In this document: positions 18,233 through 27,044 of the stretch, piece after piece
Position numbering within the stretch: position 1 is the first letter of the stretch
Layout: each line of letters opens with the position of its first letter
Source: Hoeflea sp.
Lineage (GTDB): Bacteria; Pseudomonadota; Alphaproteobacteria; Rhizobiales; Rhizobiaceae
Direction of reading: 5' to 3'
DNA: 64,000 bases
Assembly (NCBI RefSeq): GCF_030682515.1
Contig: NZ_JAUXOD010000128.1
Location: 1-64,000 of the forward strand
Notes under the pieces: generated by a model
Databases searched by the model: none
Told to the model about the DNA's origin: nothing
What the model saw: only the letters and a program-made list of their open reading frames with translations
Program-made: the position numbers and the translations under genes

Positions 18233-19120
18233 TCAGTCCTTGCGCTCGATGCCGGCTTGCACGGTGTCGGTCTTGCCATCCGGCCTGGAAATGCTCGTCC
18301 CTGCCTGCCGTGATTTCGGCCCGTATTTGCGCGACCAGGCCCGTGCGCCGAAGGGTAGTGTCGCCAGATAGCCGAGCGCCGTCAGGGTCAGCGTTTCCCA
18401 GGTGAAGCTCATCAAGAGTGACACATAGACGACCGCGCCCAGGATGAACGGCATCACCAGATCGCGGCGGACGCCGCCGCTCAGGCCCTTGCCGGAATAG
18501 ACCGGCACCCGGCTGATCATCAGGAAGCCGATGAACATGGTGTAGGCGGCGGCGGCAAACCCGGTCACCCGGTCGATCGGCAGGCCCATGATCCCGAGAT
18601 AGACTGGAAGCAGCACCAGGAGCGCCCCCGCTGGCGCCGGCACGCCGACGAAATAGTAGCTCTGCCAGGCGGAGCGGTTGGGGCTTTCCGAGATGACGTT
18701 GAAGCGCGCCAGCCTGAGCCCGGCGGCGACGGCAAAGACGATCGCGGCGATCCAGCCGAAGGAGCGGGCCTGGTCCAAAATGAAGACATAGAGCACAAGA
18801 GCCGGCGCCACGCCGAAATTGATGATGTCGGCCAGCGAATCCATCTGCGCGCCGAACTTCGACTGCGCCTTGAGCAACCGCGCCACGCGGCCGTCGATGC
18901 CATCGAGAAAGGCCGCGATCAGCACCATCGCCACAGCCATCTGGATGTTGTTCTCGAAGGCGAGCCGGATCCCGGTCATGCCAGCGCAGATCGCCAGCAC
19001 CGTGATCAGGTTGGGAATGATCATGCGGAACGGGATTTCGCGCAGCCGCGGGCCGCGCCCCCCGTCAGGCCCCTCTTCTTCCGGACCGTGCGGTTCAAAA
19101 GGCGGAAACGGCGTCTGCAT
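18233..19120 (-). CDS. pssA: CDP-diacylglycerol-serine O-phosphatidyltransferase
   Basis: 295 residues; makes phosphatidylserine from CDP-diacylglycerol and serine. The CDP-alcohol phosphotransferase signature D-G-x2-A-R-x8-G-x3-D-x3-D is visible as DGIDGRVARLLKAQSKFG followed by AQMDSLAD (about residues 73-98). About eight transmembrane helices follow. It lies downstream of psd, so the two enzymes of phosphatidylethanolamine synthesis are expressed together. The gene converges with the Aas-like gene, with only 8 bp between stops. Confidence 0.95.
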   Translation of the reverse strand: MQTPFPPFEPHGPEEEGPDGGRGPRLREIPFRMIIPNLITVLAICAGMTGIRLAFENNIQMAVAMVLIAAFLDGIDGRVARLLKAQSKFGAQMDSLADIINFGVAPALVLYVFILDQARSFGWIAAIVFAVAAGLRLARFNVISESPNRSAWQSYYFVGVPAPAGALLVLLPVYLGIMGLPIDRVTGFAAAAYTMFIGFLMISRVPVYSGKGLSGGVRRDLVMPFILGAVVYVSLLMSFTWETLTLTALGYLATLPFGARAWSRKYGPKSRQAGTSISRPDGKTDTVQAGIERKD

Positions 19121-19160
19121 GCATCTCTCCCTTGGCGAAGTGTGGCCGGGGCCGGGACCA

Positions 19161-19195
19161 GGCTCTGTCTGGTTCAGCCTGAACCAGACAGAGCC
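19161..19195. repeat. 35-nt perfect palindrome between psd and pssA
   Basis: Arms of 17 bp (19161-19177 GGCTCTGTCTGGTTCAG and its exact complement 19179-19195) around a single central base, inside the 137-bp psd-pssA gap. On the minus strand no T-run follows, so it is not a standard terminator; it would form a very stable mRNA hairpin between the two reading frames. Confidence 0.8.
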
Positions 19196-19257
19196 AAGAT
19201 TCTTTGTTTTCGTTTGTCATTTCGGGAAAACCGGAGTCCACTTTTCCCTGACAAACT

Positions 19258-19956
19258 CTAATCCCGGCGGCTGACCACCGGGCCCTTGTCCGAGCCGAAT
19301 TCGGCAAGCATGGTCTCGCCCGCGATCGCGGTCTGGCCGACGCTGACCAGCGCGCGCGCCGAGGCCGGCAGGAACACGTCGAGGCGCGATCCGAAGCGGA
19401 TCAGGCCAAAGCGTTCGCCGGCGTCGAGCCGCTCGTTCTCTTCCGTCCAGCACAGGATGCGCCGCGCCACCAGGCCCGCGATCTGGACCACGCCGATCTC
19501 GCCATGCGCCGTCTCGAGCACCAGCCCGCTGCGCTCGTTCTCGCTGCTGGCCTTGTCGAGTTCGGCATTGAGGAACGCGCCCTGGGAGTAGACCTTGCGG
19601 ACCACCCGGCCTTTGACCGGTGCGCGGTTCACATGGCAGTCGAACACATTCATGAACACCGAGATGCGCAGCATCTCGGCCGAGCCGAGGCCGAGCTCCG
19701 CGGGCGGCATCATCCGCACCACCGAGGACACCCGCCCGTCGGCCGGACTGATCACCAGATTGTCGTCGATCGGCGTCACCCGCTCGGGATCGCGGAAGAA
19801 ATAGGCGCACCAGGCCGTCAGCAGCAGGCCGATCCAGAACAGCGGATCGGCGATGAACCCCAATAGCACCGATGCGCCGAAGAAGATGGCGACGAACTTG
19901 TAGCCCTCGCGGTGAACCGGAACCAGGACGTTGCGAACGCTGTCGATGATGCTCAT
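19258..19956 (-). CDS. psd: phosphatidylserine decarboxylase proenzyme (short form)
   Basis: 232 residues; decarboxylates phosphatidylserine to phosphatidylethanolamine. The start at 19956 ([20 protein letters not shown]) is the usual N-terminus of the short Psd-A group; an open frame to 20091 upstream lacks similarity. Two hydrophobic stretches lie near the N-terminus, and [11 protein letters not shown] is typical. The self-cleavage site that yields the pyruvoyl cofactor is in GLIRFGSR (Ser190). It precedes pssA on the same strand, separated by a gap with a long palindrome. Confidence 0.95.
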   Translation of the reverse strand: MSIIDSVRNVLVPVHREGYKFVAIFFGASVLLGFIADPLFWIGLLLTAWCAYFFRDPERVTPIDDNLVISPADGRVSSVVRMMPPAELGLGSAEMLRISVFMNVFDCHVNRAPVKGRVVRKVYSQGAFLNAELDKASSENERSGLVLETAHGEIGVVQIAGLVARRILCWTEENERLDAGERFGLIRFGSRLDVFLPASARALVSVGQTAIAGETMLAEFGSDKGPVVSRRD

Positions 19957-20140
19957 GATGTCTTTCCCAAAATGCTCATGGGGCGTGACTACAGCAATTC
20001 GGCCCAAAGGGGAAACCTCTTTGGGGGTTTTCGGGTTCCCGCTCCGGTCAAATGGCTCCATTGGCGGGGTCTGGGCGACACAACGCCGCATCGCTCATTC
20101 GCCACGCATCGATGGCGCCGGATCGCCTCCGGCGCCCGGC

Positions 20141-22033
20141 TCAGACCTCGCCCACCTCCGGCGTGCGGCGGCGGGTGACGATGCCCATCTCGTCCTCTTC
20201 GCGCATCCGCTTGAGCTGCTCCTCGGCGGCTGTCGCCTCGCGCTGGCGGTCCCACATGGCCGCAAACAGGCCCTTCATCGCCAGAAGCTCGGTATGCGTG
20301 CCGCGTTCGGCGATCACCCCGTCCTTGAGCACGATGATCTCGTCGGCGCTGACGACGGTCGAGAGCCGATGGGCGATGACGAGCGTGGTGCGGCCCTTGG
20401 AGACGAAATCGAGTGCCGCCTGGATGTCCTGCTCTGTGGCGGTGTCGAGCGCCGACGTCGCCTCGTCGAGAATCAGGATCGGCGGCGCCTTGAGGATGGT
20501 CCGGGCGATGGCGACGCGCTGCTTCTCGCCGCCGGAGAGCTTGAGCCCGCGCTCGCCGACCATGGCCTTGAAACCGTCGGGCAGCGAGCGGATGAAGCCG
20601 CCGATCTGGGCGAGATCCGCCGCCTTGTCGATTTCCTCGTCACTGGCGCCGATCCGGCCGTAGCGAATGTTGTAGGCGATGGTGTCGTTGAACAGCACCG
20701 TGTCCTGCGGCACCATGCCGATGGCAGCCCTCAGGCTCTTCTGCGTGACGTCGCGCAGATTCTGCCCATCGACGGTGATCGAGCCCGACTGGATGTCGTA
20801 GAACCGGTACAGGAGCCGCGAGATCGTCGACTTGCCGGCGCCCGAGGGGCCGACAATGGCGACGGTCTTGCCGGCCGGCACCTCGAACGAAATGCCCTTG
20901 AGGATCGGCCGCGCCGGATCGTAGCTGAAGTGCACATTGTCGAAGCGGATCGCGCCCTGATCGACCGCCAGCGGTTTGGCGTCGGGCTTGTCGGTCACCT
21001 CGGGGGCGACATCGAGCAGCTCGAACATCTGCTCGATGTCGGTGAGCCCCTGTCGGATTTCGCGGTAGACGAAGCCGATGAAGTTGAGTGGCACCGAGAG
21101 CTGCATCAGCATGGCGTTGATGAAGACGAAATCGCCGATGGTCTGCGTGCCCGCCTGGACTGCCATCGCCGACATCACCATCATCACGGTCATGCCGATG
21201 CCGAAGATCACGCCCTGGCCCATGTTGAGCCAGCCGAGCGAGGTCCACACCTGAGTGGCCGACTTCTCGTAGGACTCCATGGACTTGTCGAAGCGGCGCG
21301 CCTCCATCTCCTCGTTGCCGAAATACTTCACCGTCTCGTAGTTGAGAAGCGAATCGACCGACTTGGTGTTGGCGTCGGTGTCCGACGAGTTCATCGCCCG
21401 GCGGATCCCGATGCGCCAGTCGGACGCCCGCACCGTGAACCAGATGTAGAACCAGACGGTGACGGCGGTGACGGCGACATAGGTCCAGCCATAGGCCAGG
21501 CCAAAGATCAGGGCGGTGAGCGCGAATTCGATCAGCGTCGGCACGGTGTTCAGAATCGTGAAGCGGACAATGGTTTCGATGCCCTTGGTGCCGCGCTCGA
21601 TCACCCGCGACAGGCCGCCGGTGCGGCGTTCGAGATGGAACCTCAATGACAATTCATGCATGTGGACGAACGTCTTGAACGCGAGCTGGCGCACCGCGTG
21701 CTGGCCGACGCGGGCAAACAGCGCGTCGCGCAGCTGGTTGAAGCCCCATTGCACGATGCGCACGACATTGTAGGCGACGACCAGCATCACCGGTGTGGCG
21801 ATCAGCGCCGGCACCCAGGCCGCCACCGAGCTCTCGCCGTTGAGCGCATCGGTCGCCCACTTGAAGAAATAGGGCACTGAAATCAGCACGAGCTTTGACA
21901 GGAGCAGGAACAGGGTCGCCCACAGCACCCGCATCTTCAGATCGGGGCGGTCGGCCGGCCACATGTAGGGCCACAGGTTTCTCAGCGTGCCGAGCGGATT
22001 GCCCTCGTCGGCGGAGACGGTCTTCGATGCCAA
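20141..22033 (-). CDS. ABC transporter, Atm1/ABCB7-type half-transporter (permease plus ATPase)
   Basis: 630 residues from a TTG at 22033 with AAGGA eight bases upstream; it begins one base after the arsR stop. ATG 22087 inside arsR is an alternative start. About six transmembrane helices (residues 40-330) precede an ATPase with GPSGAGKST, LSGGEKQRVAIARTILK and LILDEATSALD. The overall pattern (TGGLSRVIERGTKGIE, VPLNFIGFVYREIRQG) is that of Atm1-type exporters, which move glutathione conjugates or metal-thiol complexes. Coupling to arsR suggests metal- or thiol-stress control. Confidence 0.88.
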   Translation of the reverse strand: MASKTVSADEGNPLGTLRNLWPYMWPADRPDLKMRVLWATLFLLLSKLVLISVPYFFKWATDALNGESSVAAWVPALIATPVMLVVAYNVVRIVQWGFNQLRDALFARVGQHAVRQLAFKTFVHMHELSLRFHLERRTGGLSRVIERGTKGIETIVRFTILNTVPTLIEFALTALIFGLAYGWTYVAVTAVTVWFYIWFTVRASDWRIGIRRAMNSSDTDANTKSVDSLLNYETVKYFGNEEMEARRFDKSMESYEKSATQVWTSLGWLNMGQGVIFGIGMTVMMVMSAMAVQAGTQTIGDFVFINAMLMQLSVPLNFIGFVYREIRQGLTDIEQMFELLDVAPEVTDKPDAKPLAVDQGAIRFDNVHFSYDPARPILKGISFEVPAGKTVAIVGPSGAGKSTISRLLYRFYDIQSGSITVDGQNLRDVTQKSLRAAIGMVPQDTVLFNDTIAYNIRYGRIGASDEEIDKAADLAQIGGFIRSLPDGFKAMVGERGLKLSGGEKQRVAIARTILKAPPILILDEATSALDTATEQDIQAALDFVSKGRTTLVIAHRLSTVVSADEIIVLKDGVIAERGTHTELLAMKGLFAAMWDRQREATAAEEQLKRMREEDEMGIVTRRRTPEVGEV

Positions 22034-22034
22034 A

Positions 22035-22418
22035 TCAATTGTCCTTGTGTACGGCGGCCTGCCGTGATGTGTCTGAATGCGGGGCATGGCCCGTCTGCGG
22101 GCAGCAGCCGGTGCAGCAATGGTCGAGTGTCTGCGAGATGACACCTGCGAGCTCGCGAAGGGCGGCCGCGTTGAGGGTGTAGCGCGAACGTTGCTGCTCC
22201 GGACGGAAGGTCACGAGCTCCGCCTCGAGCAGGATCTTGAGATGCTGCGAGACCGTCGATTGCGCCAGCCCCGCTCGTCGAACCAGATCCTTGACGCAGC
22301 AGCTGTCACCCGCTCCCAGTTGCCTCAGGATCCCCAGTCGCGCCGGATGCGCCAGCGCCGCGAGCTTGCGCGCCACTGCATCATCCTTTGCAGATATGTC
22401 AGACTGAGTCGTGTTCAT
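22035..22418 (-). CDS. ArsR/SmtB family transcriptional regulator, cysteine-rich
   Basis: 127 residues. The winged-helix core (ALAHPARLGILRQL, recognition helix AQSTVSQHLKIL) is preceded by DSCCVKDLV at the position of the classical metal-sensing ELCVCDL box. The C-terminal tail is rich in thiols and histidines (DHCCTGCCPQTGHAPH). It probably senses a soft metal, metalloid or reactive thiol species. It is cotranscribed with the Atm1-type exporter. A palindrome right before its start codon is a likely autoregulatory operator. Confidence 0.9.
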   Translation of the reverse strand: MNTTQSDISAKDDAVARKLAALAHPARLGILRQLGAGDSCCVKDLVRRAGLAQSTVSQHLKILLEAELVTFRPEQQRSRYTLNAAALRELAGVISQTLDHCCTGCCPQTGHAPHSDTSRQAAVHKDN

Positions 22419-22420
22419 CG

Positions 22421-22442
22421 TTCATCGGCGATATACGATGAA
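22421..22442. promoter_or_regulatory. candidate ArsR operator
   Basis: Inverted repeat TTCATCG (22421-22427), eight-base spacer, CGATGAA (22436-22442), three bases upstream of the arsR start codon. Position and symmetry fit autoregulation by the adjacent ArsR protein. Confidence 0.5.
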
Positions 22443-22461
22443 TGTTGGATGGTCAACCGTC

Positions 22462-24510
22462 TCAGGGATTGTTTGAACCGCCCAGCAGCTGCTTGTGCAA
22501 TTCCTCGGCGTTCTCCAGCGGGCTCTCGGGCACGGAGAACACCTGGCCGGGCTTGATCCGGTCCGGGTTCTGGATCTGCGAGCGGTTGGCCACATAGATC
22601 GTGGTGTAGCGCACGCCCTGCCCGTAGGTCCGGCGCGAAATCTGCCACAGCGTGTCGCCGCGTCGGATGATCACCGCCCCGGGGGTCGAGGCCAGGGGCG
22701 CCTGCACGATGGTGCGCGGTTCCGTCGCTAGCCCCTCTGCGGCGCCCGCCGAATCGGATGCGTTGGCGGCGGCGACCGCACTTGGCGCCGGTTGGGACAA
22801 CGCCGTCTCCGCCTGCCTGACGGTCTCGCGCAGCTTGCCGAGGTCGGCCGTCACGGCCGCACCGCCGGTGGCGTCCGGCTGATCGGCGCCGTCCGGAGCG
22901 ATCATGGCCAGCGCCGCTTCCGCCTGCGCCCGCATGGATTGCGCCATGGCCATCGCCTCGGCACTGCTGCCTTCGGGAAGATCCGCCATCGCCGCGGACT
23001 TGAGCCTGGCGATCGCATCCTCATAGGCGGCCGACACGGCGGAGGCATCCGGCGTCTCCGGCGCAGAGACAAGCTTCTGCAGGGTCGACAGGGCCTCGAA
23101 CGAGGCCTCGCGCATCTGCGAGAGGCTGGCGATATCGGGCAGGATCAGCGTCTCGGGCGCTGCAGGTTCTTCCGTCGCGGGAACAGAAGGCGCCACGGCG
23201 GCAAGCGACTCGCCCGCCGGCCGGTTGAACGGCACGGTGGCGCGCAGCACGATCTCCTGACCCGTGCTGTCCATCAGATCGGCGCTGATGATGTGGTCTC
23301 CCACCGCCAGTTCAATGGTCGCCTCGATGATGAAGCGGCCGGTGTCATCGGCCTTTTCCGTGCCGATCACCGCGCCATTGGCCGACACCCGCACCGGATA
23401 TCCCGGCGTCGCCGATCCGGCGACGAAAATCTTGTCGCCCTCGATCTCGACGGCGTCGACGCGGACCGTGGCGCCGGCAGGCAATGCAGTCGCGGCTTGT
23501 TCGGACGCCGCCTCGGGCGTTGCCAGGGCCAGCTCGGTGGCCGGCTCCTCGGCCGTGGCCGGTTCCTCTGCCGCGGCGGTTTCGGTGCCGGGCGCGCCGT
23601 CGGTCCCGGTTTCCGGGGCTGCGGTCGCCGCAGCGATCTCGGGCGCGCTGGTCGTCAGCAGCGCGGAGGCTTCCGGAAGCGCCGGCATTTCCACCTGGGC
23701 CGGATCGGCCGCCTCCCCTGCGCTCGCCTCTTGAGCGGTTCCGGACTGTGCGGCGGCATCTGTGCCGGGCGCTGCGTTGTCAGGCGCTGCGGTCTCGGGC
23801 GCCGCCGTCTCCGGCGCAGTGGGTGTCGCAGCCGGTTCGCTCCCGGTCTCCCCGGATCCGGCGGAAGCCACTTCCACCGGCGTTTCGGTCGCGGGCGCCT
23901 CGGGCTTCACGATGATGCGGCTCGCCTTGCCCGGCTTGCTCACCATCGCCAGCAGGTCCCCGCCCGGCTCTTTCGGGATCGACACGGTGGCCACTTCTTC
24001 GGAGCGCCGCATCTGCCCGTCCTTGCCCGTGATCTGCAGCGTCAGCTGATAATCGCCAGGCGCCAGCGGCTCATCCAGGACGGCGGCGAAATCGCCGCTC
24101 GGCCCGACTTCCGTTGTGGCGATGACGGTGTCGCCATTCATGATGGCGAGCGTGGTGCCGGGTTCGGCCTTTCCGGCGATCACCGTCGAGCCGTCGGGCT
24201 CGACCCGGAGCACGTCGAAGCTCGGCACGACCCAGCTGTCGGCGCCCGAGGGCTCCACCGGCTCGGCGCTGGCGATCTCGGTGGCCGGGGCTTCGACCGG
24301 ATCGGCCGGCGGCGCACTCGTGCTGCTGTCTACCGCCGGCAAGGCCGGCGCTGACTGGGACTCAACTTCCCCGCCAGCCTTGAAAAGCTGCGGCGCGGCA
24401 ACGTAAGTGCCGACGGCGGCGGCAAGAACCACGCCCGCGATGGCCGGCAGGCCCGCGCCCATTTTCAGAATACCGGCGATCTTTGCCAGACCGGCGCCAA
24501 GATTAATCAT
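22462..24510 (-). CDS. LysM domain protein with Ig-like repeats
   Basis: 682 residues, envelope-located. An N-terminal hydrophobic segment (about residues 17-40) anchors the protein. It is followed by Ig-like beta domains (for example STVIAGKAEPGTTLAIMN and KIFVAGSATPGYPVRVSANG), an Ala/Pro/Glu/Thr-rich low-complexity stretch between them, and a C-terminal LysM domain (about 611-661, RRGDTLWQISRRTYG and NPDRIKPGQVFSVP). LysM binds peptidoglycan glycans. Similar Ig-like plus LysM proteins are common in Hyphomicrobiales, without a defined role. The low-complexity part makes alignments unreliable. Confidence 0.85.
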   Translation of the reverse strand: MINLGAGLAKIAGILKMGAGLPAIAGVVLAAAVGTYVAAPQLFKAGGEVESQSAPALPAVDSSTSAPPADPVEAPATEIASAEPVEPSGADSWVVPSFDVLRVEPDGSTVIAGKAEPGTTLAIMNGDTVIATTEVGPSGDFAAVLDEPLAPGDYQLTLQITGKDGQMRRSEEVATVSIPKEPGGDLLAMVSKPGKASRIIVKPEAPATETPVEVASAGSGETGSEPAATPTAPETAAPETAAPDNAAPGTDAAAQSGTAQEASAGEAADPAQVEMPALPEASALLTTSAPEIAAATAAPETGTDGAPGTETAAAEEPATAEEPATELALATPEAASEQAATALPAGATVRVDAVEIEGDKIFVAGSATPGYPVRVSANGAVIGTEKADDTGRFIIEATIELAVGDHIISADLMDSTGQEIVLRATVPFNRPAGESLAAVAPSVPATEEPAAPETLILPDIASLSQMREASFEALSTLQKLVSAPETPDASAVSAAYEDAIARLKSAAMADLPEGSSAEAMAMAQSMRAQAEAALAMIAPDGADQPDATGGAAVTADLGKLRETVRQAETALSQPAPSAVAAANASDSAGAAEGLATEPRTIVQAPLASTPGAVIIRRGDTLWQISRRTYGQGVRYTTIYVANRSQIQNPDRIKPGQVFSVPESPLENAEELHKQLLGGSNNP

Positions 24511-24647
24511 CGTCTGCTCCGCACTCCCGGCAAAACCGCCGTTGTGGCTTTAAAACCTATCCGGTTTGAATCGCCTTCACAAGAAAAAGCAAGCTGCAGC
24601 GCAGCATCGGACTTGACCGCGTCACGGCCCCCATGTTCTCTCGCCCC

Positions 24648-25265
24648 ATGACCACACTGACTCCTCGCATCAAATCCATCTGCGTCTATTGCGGATCCCA
24701 GCCCGGCCGCAATCCGGCCTACAAGGCGGCTGCCCAGACGCTCGGCCGCGCCATGGCCGAGGCCGGCATCGACCTGGTCTATGGCGGCGGCACCAAGGGC
24801 ATCATGGGGGCGGTGGCCGACGCGGTGATGTCGTCGGGCGGCAAGGCCATCGGCATCATCCCCGAATTCCTGATGGACAAGGAAGCCTCGCGTCATTCGC
24901 TCGGCCAGTTGAGCGAGCTGCATGTCACCAGGGACATGCATGAGCGCAAGCACATGATGTTCGAGCGCTCCGACGCCTTCGTCACCCTGCCCGGCGGCAT
25001 CGGCACGCTCGAGGAGATCATCGAGATCATGACCTGGGCCCAGCTCGGCCGGCACACCAAGCCGATGGTGCTGGCCAATATCAACGGCTTCTGGGATCCG
25101 CTCAATGCGCTGCTGGCGCACATGACCGGCGAAGGCTTCATCCACACCGCGCATCTGGTCAAGCCGATGGTCATCAATGATGCAGCCGGGATCGTGCCGG
25201 CGATCCTCGCCCAGGCAGCAGGCGGCACCGATCCGGGCGAGCCGGAGCTGATCAGCCGGATGTGA
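24648..25265 (+). CDS. LOG family protein (TIGR00730, nucleotide 5'-monophosphate phosphoribohydrolase)
   Basis: 205 residues (an ATG at 24633 is also in frame). Rossmann-like lysine-decarboxylase-like fold with the LOG signatures VYGGGTKGIMG, TRDMHERKHMMFE and PGGIGTLEEIIE. Relatives hydrolyse cytokinin riboside 5'-monophosphates or other nucleoside monophosphates to the free base. Despite old annotations it is not a lysine decarboxylase. Its 3' end overlaps the convergent rarD gene by 14 bp. Confidence 0.92.
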   Translation: MTTLTPRIKSICVYCGSQPGRNPAYKAAAQTLGRAMAEAGIDLVYGGGTKGIMGAVADAVMSSGGKAIGIIPEFLMDKEASRHSLGQLSELHVTRDMHERKHMMFERSDAFVTLPGGIGTLEEIIEIMTWAQLGRHTKPMVLANINGFWDPLNALLAHMTGEGFIHTAHLVKPMVINDAAGIVPAILAQAAGGTDPGEPELISRM

Positions 25266-26190
25266 GCGCGGCCGCCGCCGCGCGCCGGGCCTTGCGGTTG
25301 CGCATCAGCGAGGATGTGTAGATGCCGAGCGCCATCCAGATCAGCACGAAGGCCGCGAGCTTGGTGGGCCCGAACGGCTCCTTGAAGACGAACACCGCGA
25401 TGATGAAGATCATCGTCGGCGCGATGTACTGCATGATGCCGATGGTCGACAGCCTCAAGAGCTTGGCGCCGTTGGCGTAGATCATCAGCGGCACCGCGGT
25501 GACCACGCCGCAGCCGAGCAGCAGCCAGACGTCAACCATTCCCGTGCCACCGAAATGCCCCATGCCATTGGCCTCGACATAGGCAATGTAGAAGGTCGCC
25601 GGTATCGTCAGGATCAGCACCTCGAGGAAGAAGCCCTGGTTGGGACCGACCGGCAGCGACTTCTTGAAATAGGCATAGAACCCCCAGGTTCCGGCCAGGC
25701 TGAGCGAGACCCAGGGCACGCCGCCCGATTCCCAGGCGAGCAGGGCCACGGCGGCAACCGCAAGCGCGATGGCGATCTTCTGCTGCCCATCGAGCCGTTC
25801 CTTGAGCAGGACCGCCGCCAGGAACACCGAAAACAGCGGATTGATGTAATAGCCGAGCGCGGCCTCGACCGTCCGGTCCGCGCCGATCGACCAGACATAG
25901 ATGCCCCAGTTGACCGTGATGATGGAGGCCGTCAGCATGCCCATCATCAGCGTGCGCGGGGTCCTCAGCGCGATGCGGATATCGTTGGTCCGCCCGAGCA
26001 GGATCAGCACCACGGCGGCGATCGGCACCGACCACACCACCCGGTGCGCCACCACCTCGACCGCCGGGATATGCGCCACTGCCTTCATGTAGAACGGCAG
26101 GAATCCCCACAGCAGATAGGCCACCAGCGCGAAAGCAAAGCCGCGCCCGGTGTCTTCGTCATAGACCTCGGGTGCCGTTTCGATCGCCAT
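25252..26190 (-). CDS. rarD: EamA family transporter RarD
   Basis: 312 residues from the ATG at 26190; about ten transmembrane helices in two EamA repeats. The N-terminal AYLLWGFLPFYMKAVAHIP and later NWGIYVWSIGADRTVEAALGYYINPL are characteristic of RarD, named from chloramphenicol-sensitive mutants; the natural substrate is unknown. A longer frame to 26244 exists, but its added residues are not RarD-like. The convergent stop overlaps the LOG gene. Confidence 0.92.
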   Translation of the reverse strand: MAIETAPEVYDEDTGRGFAFALVAYLLWGFLPFYMKAVAHIPAVEVVAHRVVWSVPIAAVVLILLGRTNDIRIALRTPRTLMMGMLTASIITVNWGIYVWSIGADRTVEAALGYYINPLFSVFLAAVLLKERLDGQQKIAIALAVAAVALLAWESGGVPWVSLSLAGTWGFYAYFKKSLPVGPNQGFFLEVLILTIPATFYIAYVEANGMGHFGGTGMVDVWLLLGCGVVTAVPLMIYANGAKLLRLSTIGIMQYIAPTMIFIIAVFVFKEPFGPTKLAAFVLIWMALGIYTSSLMRNRKARRAAAAALTSG

Positions 26191-26299
26191 GTTGCAGTCC
26201 GCCGTTTGTTCGTGTCGCGGGGAGACGCTTAGGACAAGCCGCATGAATGGGCAAATTCATTCCGCTGAACAATGAGCGGCGGCGGGACAGGTTCGTCGG

Positions 26300-27016
26300 T
26301 CAGCCACGCCGGTACATCGCCACCGCTTCACCGACAAGCGCTGCATTGCCGGCCGCCATGCGCCCGTCAGGCATATGCCGGCAATCCTCGAGCCCGATCC
26401 GGGTCGACCAGTTGCGCGTGCGCGCGAGCTTGACGAAATCCCAGACCGTGGCGTCAAAGCCGTGCAGCAGGATCGACCGCGTGACGCCGGCGCCGGCGAG
26501 CACGGAAGCGATCCCATCGGCAATGGCAAAGGCCGCGGTCCATTCCTGGTCCTCGATCTCGATAAGAATGCGCAGAACCTTCTCATGATCGGCAAGCCCC
26601 ACGAAGCGCTCGGCATCGGCCACGGTGGCAATGCCGGCCTCAATGCCCACACCTATTGATCGTAGCAGCGCCATCACCTCCGGCGCATCGGGCTCGGACA
26701 GATTGACCGAGGCATAGTCAGGCAAGACCGACCAGGCGGCGATGCAATAGCGAGTCTCCTGGACATCGTTCTCGATCCAGGCACCGGTTGACACGCCGAT
26801 GAGCGTTCCCGGGCAGGCGGTACGCACGGCCGCGACGGTTGCGTCGACGGCGGCAAGGCTTTCCCGCTGGTCTTCCCCGCGGGGATGGATATGCAGTTCG
26901 GCGGCGCCTGCTGTCACGCAGCCTATCGCGTCCGCCGCCATCGCCTCCGGCGTCAACGGAAGCTGGGGATGAAACTCCGCTGGTCTCGCGCCGTTCAGAC
27001 AGGCCTGTACGATCAT
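26300..27016 (-). CDS. beta-keto acid cleavage enzyme (BKACE, DUF849) family protein
   Basis: 238 residues, shorter than the usual ~300. The (beta/alpha)8 fold signatures are MIVQACLNGARP, AAELHIHPRGEDQ and the C-terminal TRIGLEDCRHMPDGRMAAGNAALV. BKACE enzymes condense a beta-keto acid with acetyl-CoA, splitting it into acetoacetate and a CoA ester. The metal-binding histidines of HIHPRG are kept. Substrate cannot be predicted. It sits 28 bp downstream of cimA and may share its transcript. Confidence 0.8.
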   Translation of the reverse strand: MIVQACLNGARPAEFHPQLPLTPEAMAADAIGCVTAGAAELHIHPRGEDQRESLAAVDATVAAVRTACPGTLIGVSTGAWIENDVQETRYCIAAWSVLPDYASVNLSEPDAPEVMALLRSIGVGIEAGIATVADAERFVGLADHEKVLRILIEIEDQEWTAAFAIADGIASVLAGAGVTRSILLHGFDATVWDFVKLARTRNWSTRIGLEDCRHMPDGRMAAGNAALVGEAVAMYRRG

Positions 27017-27044
27017 CGGCGGCTCCTCGTCGACACCATAGCCC

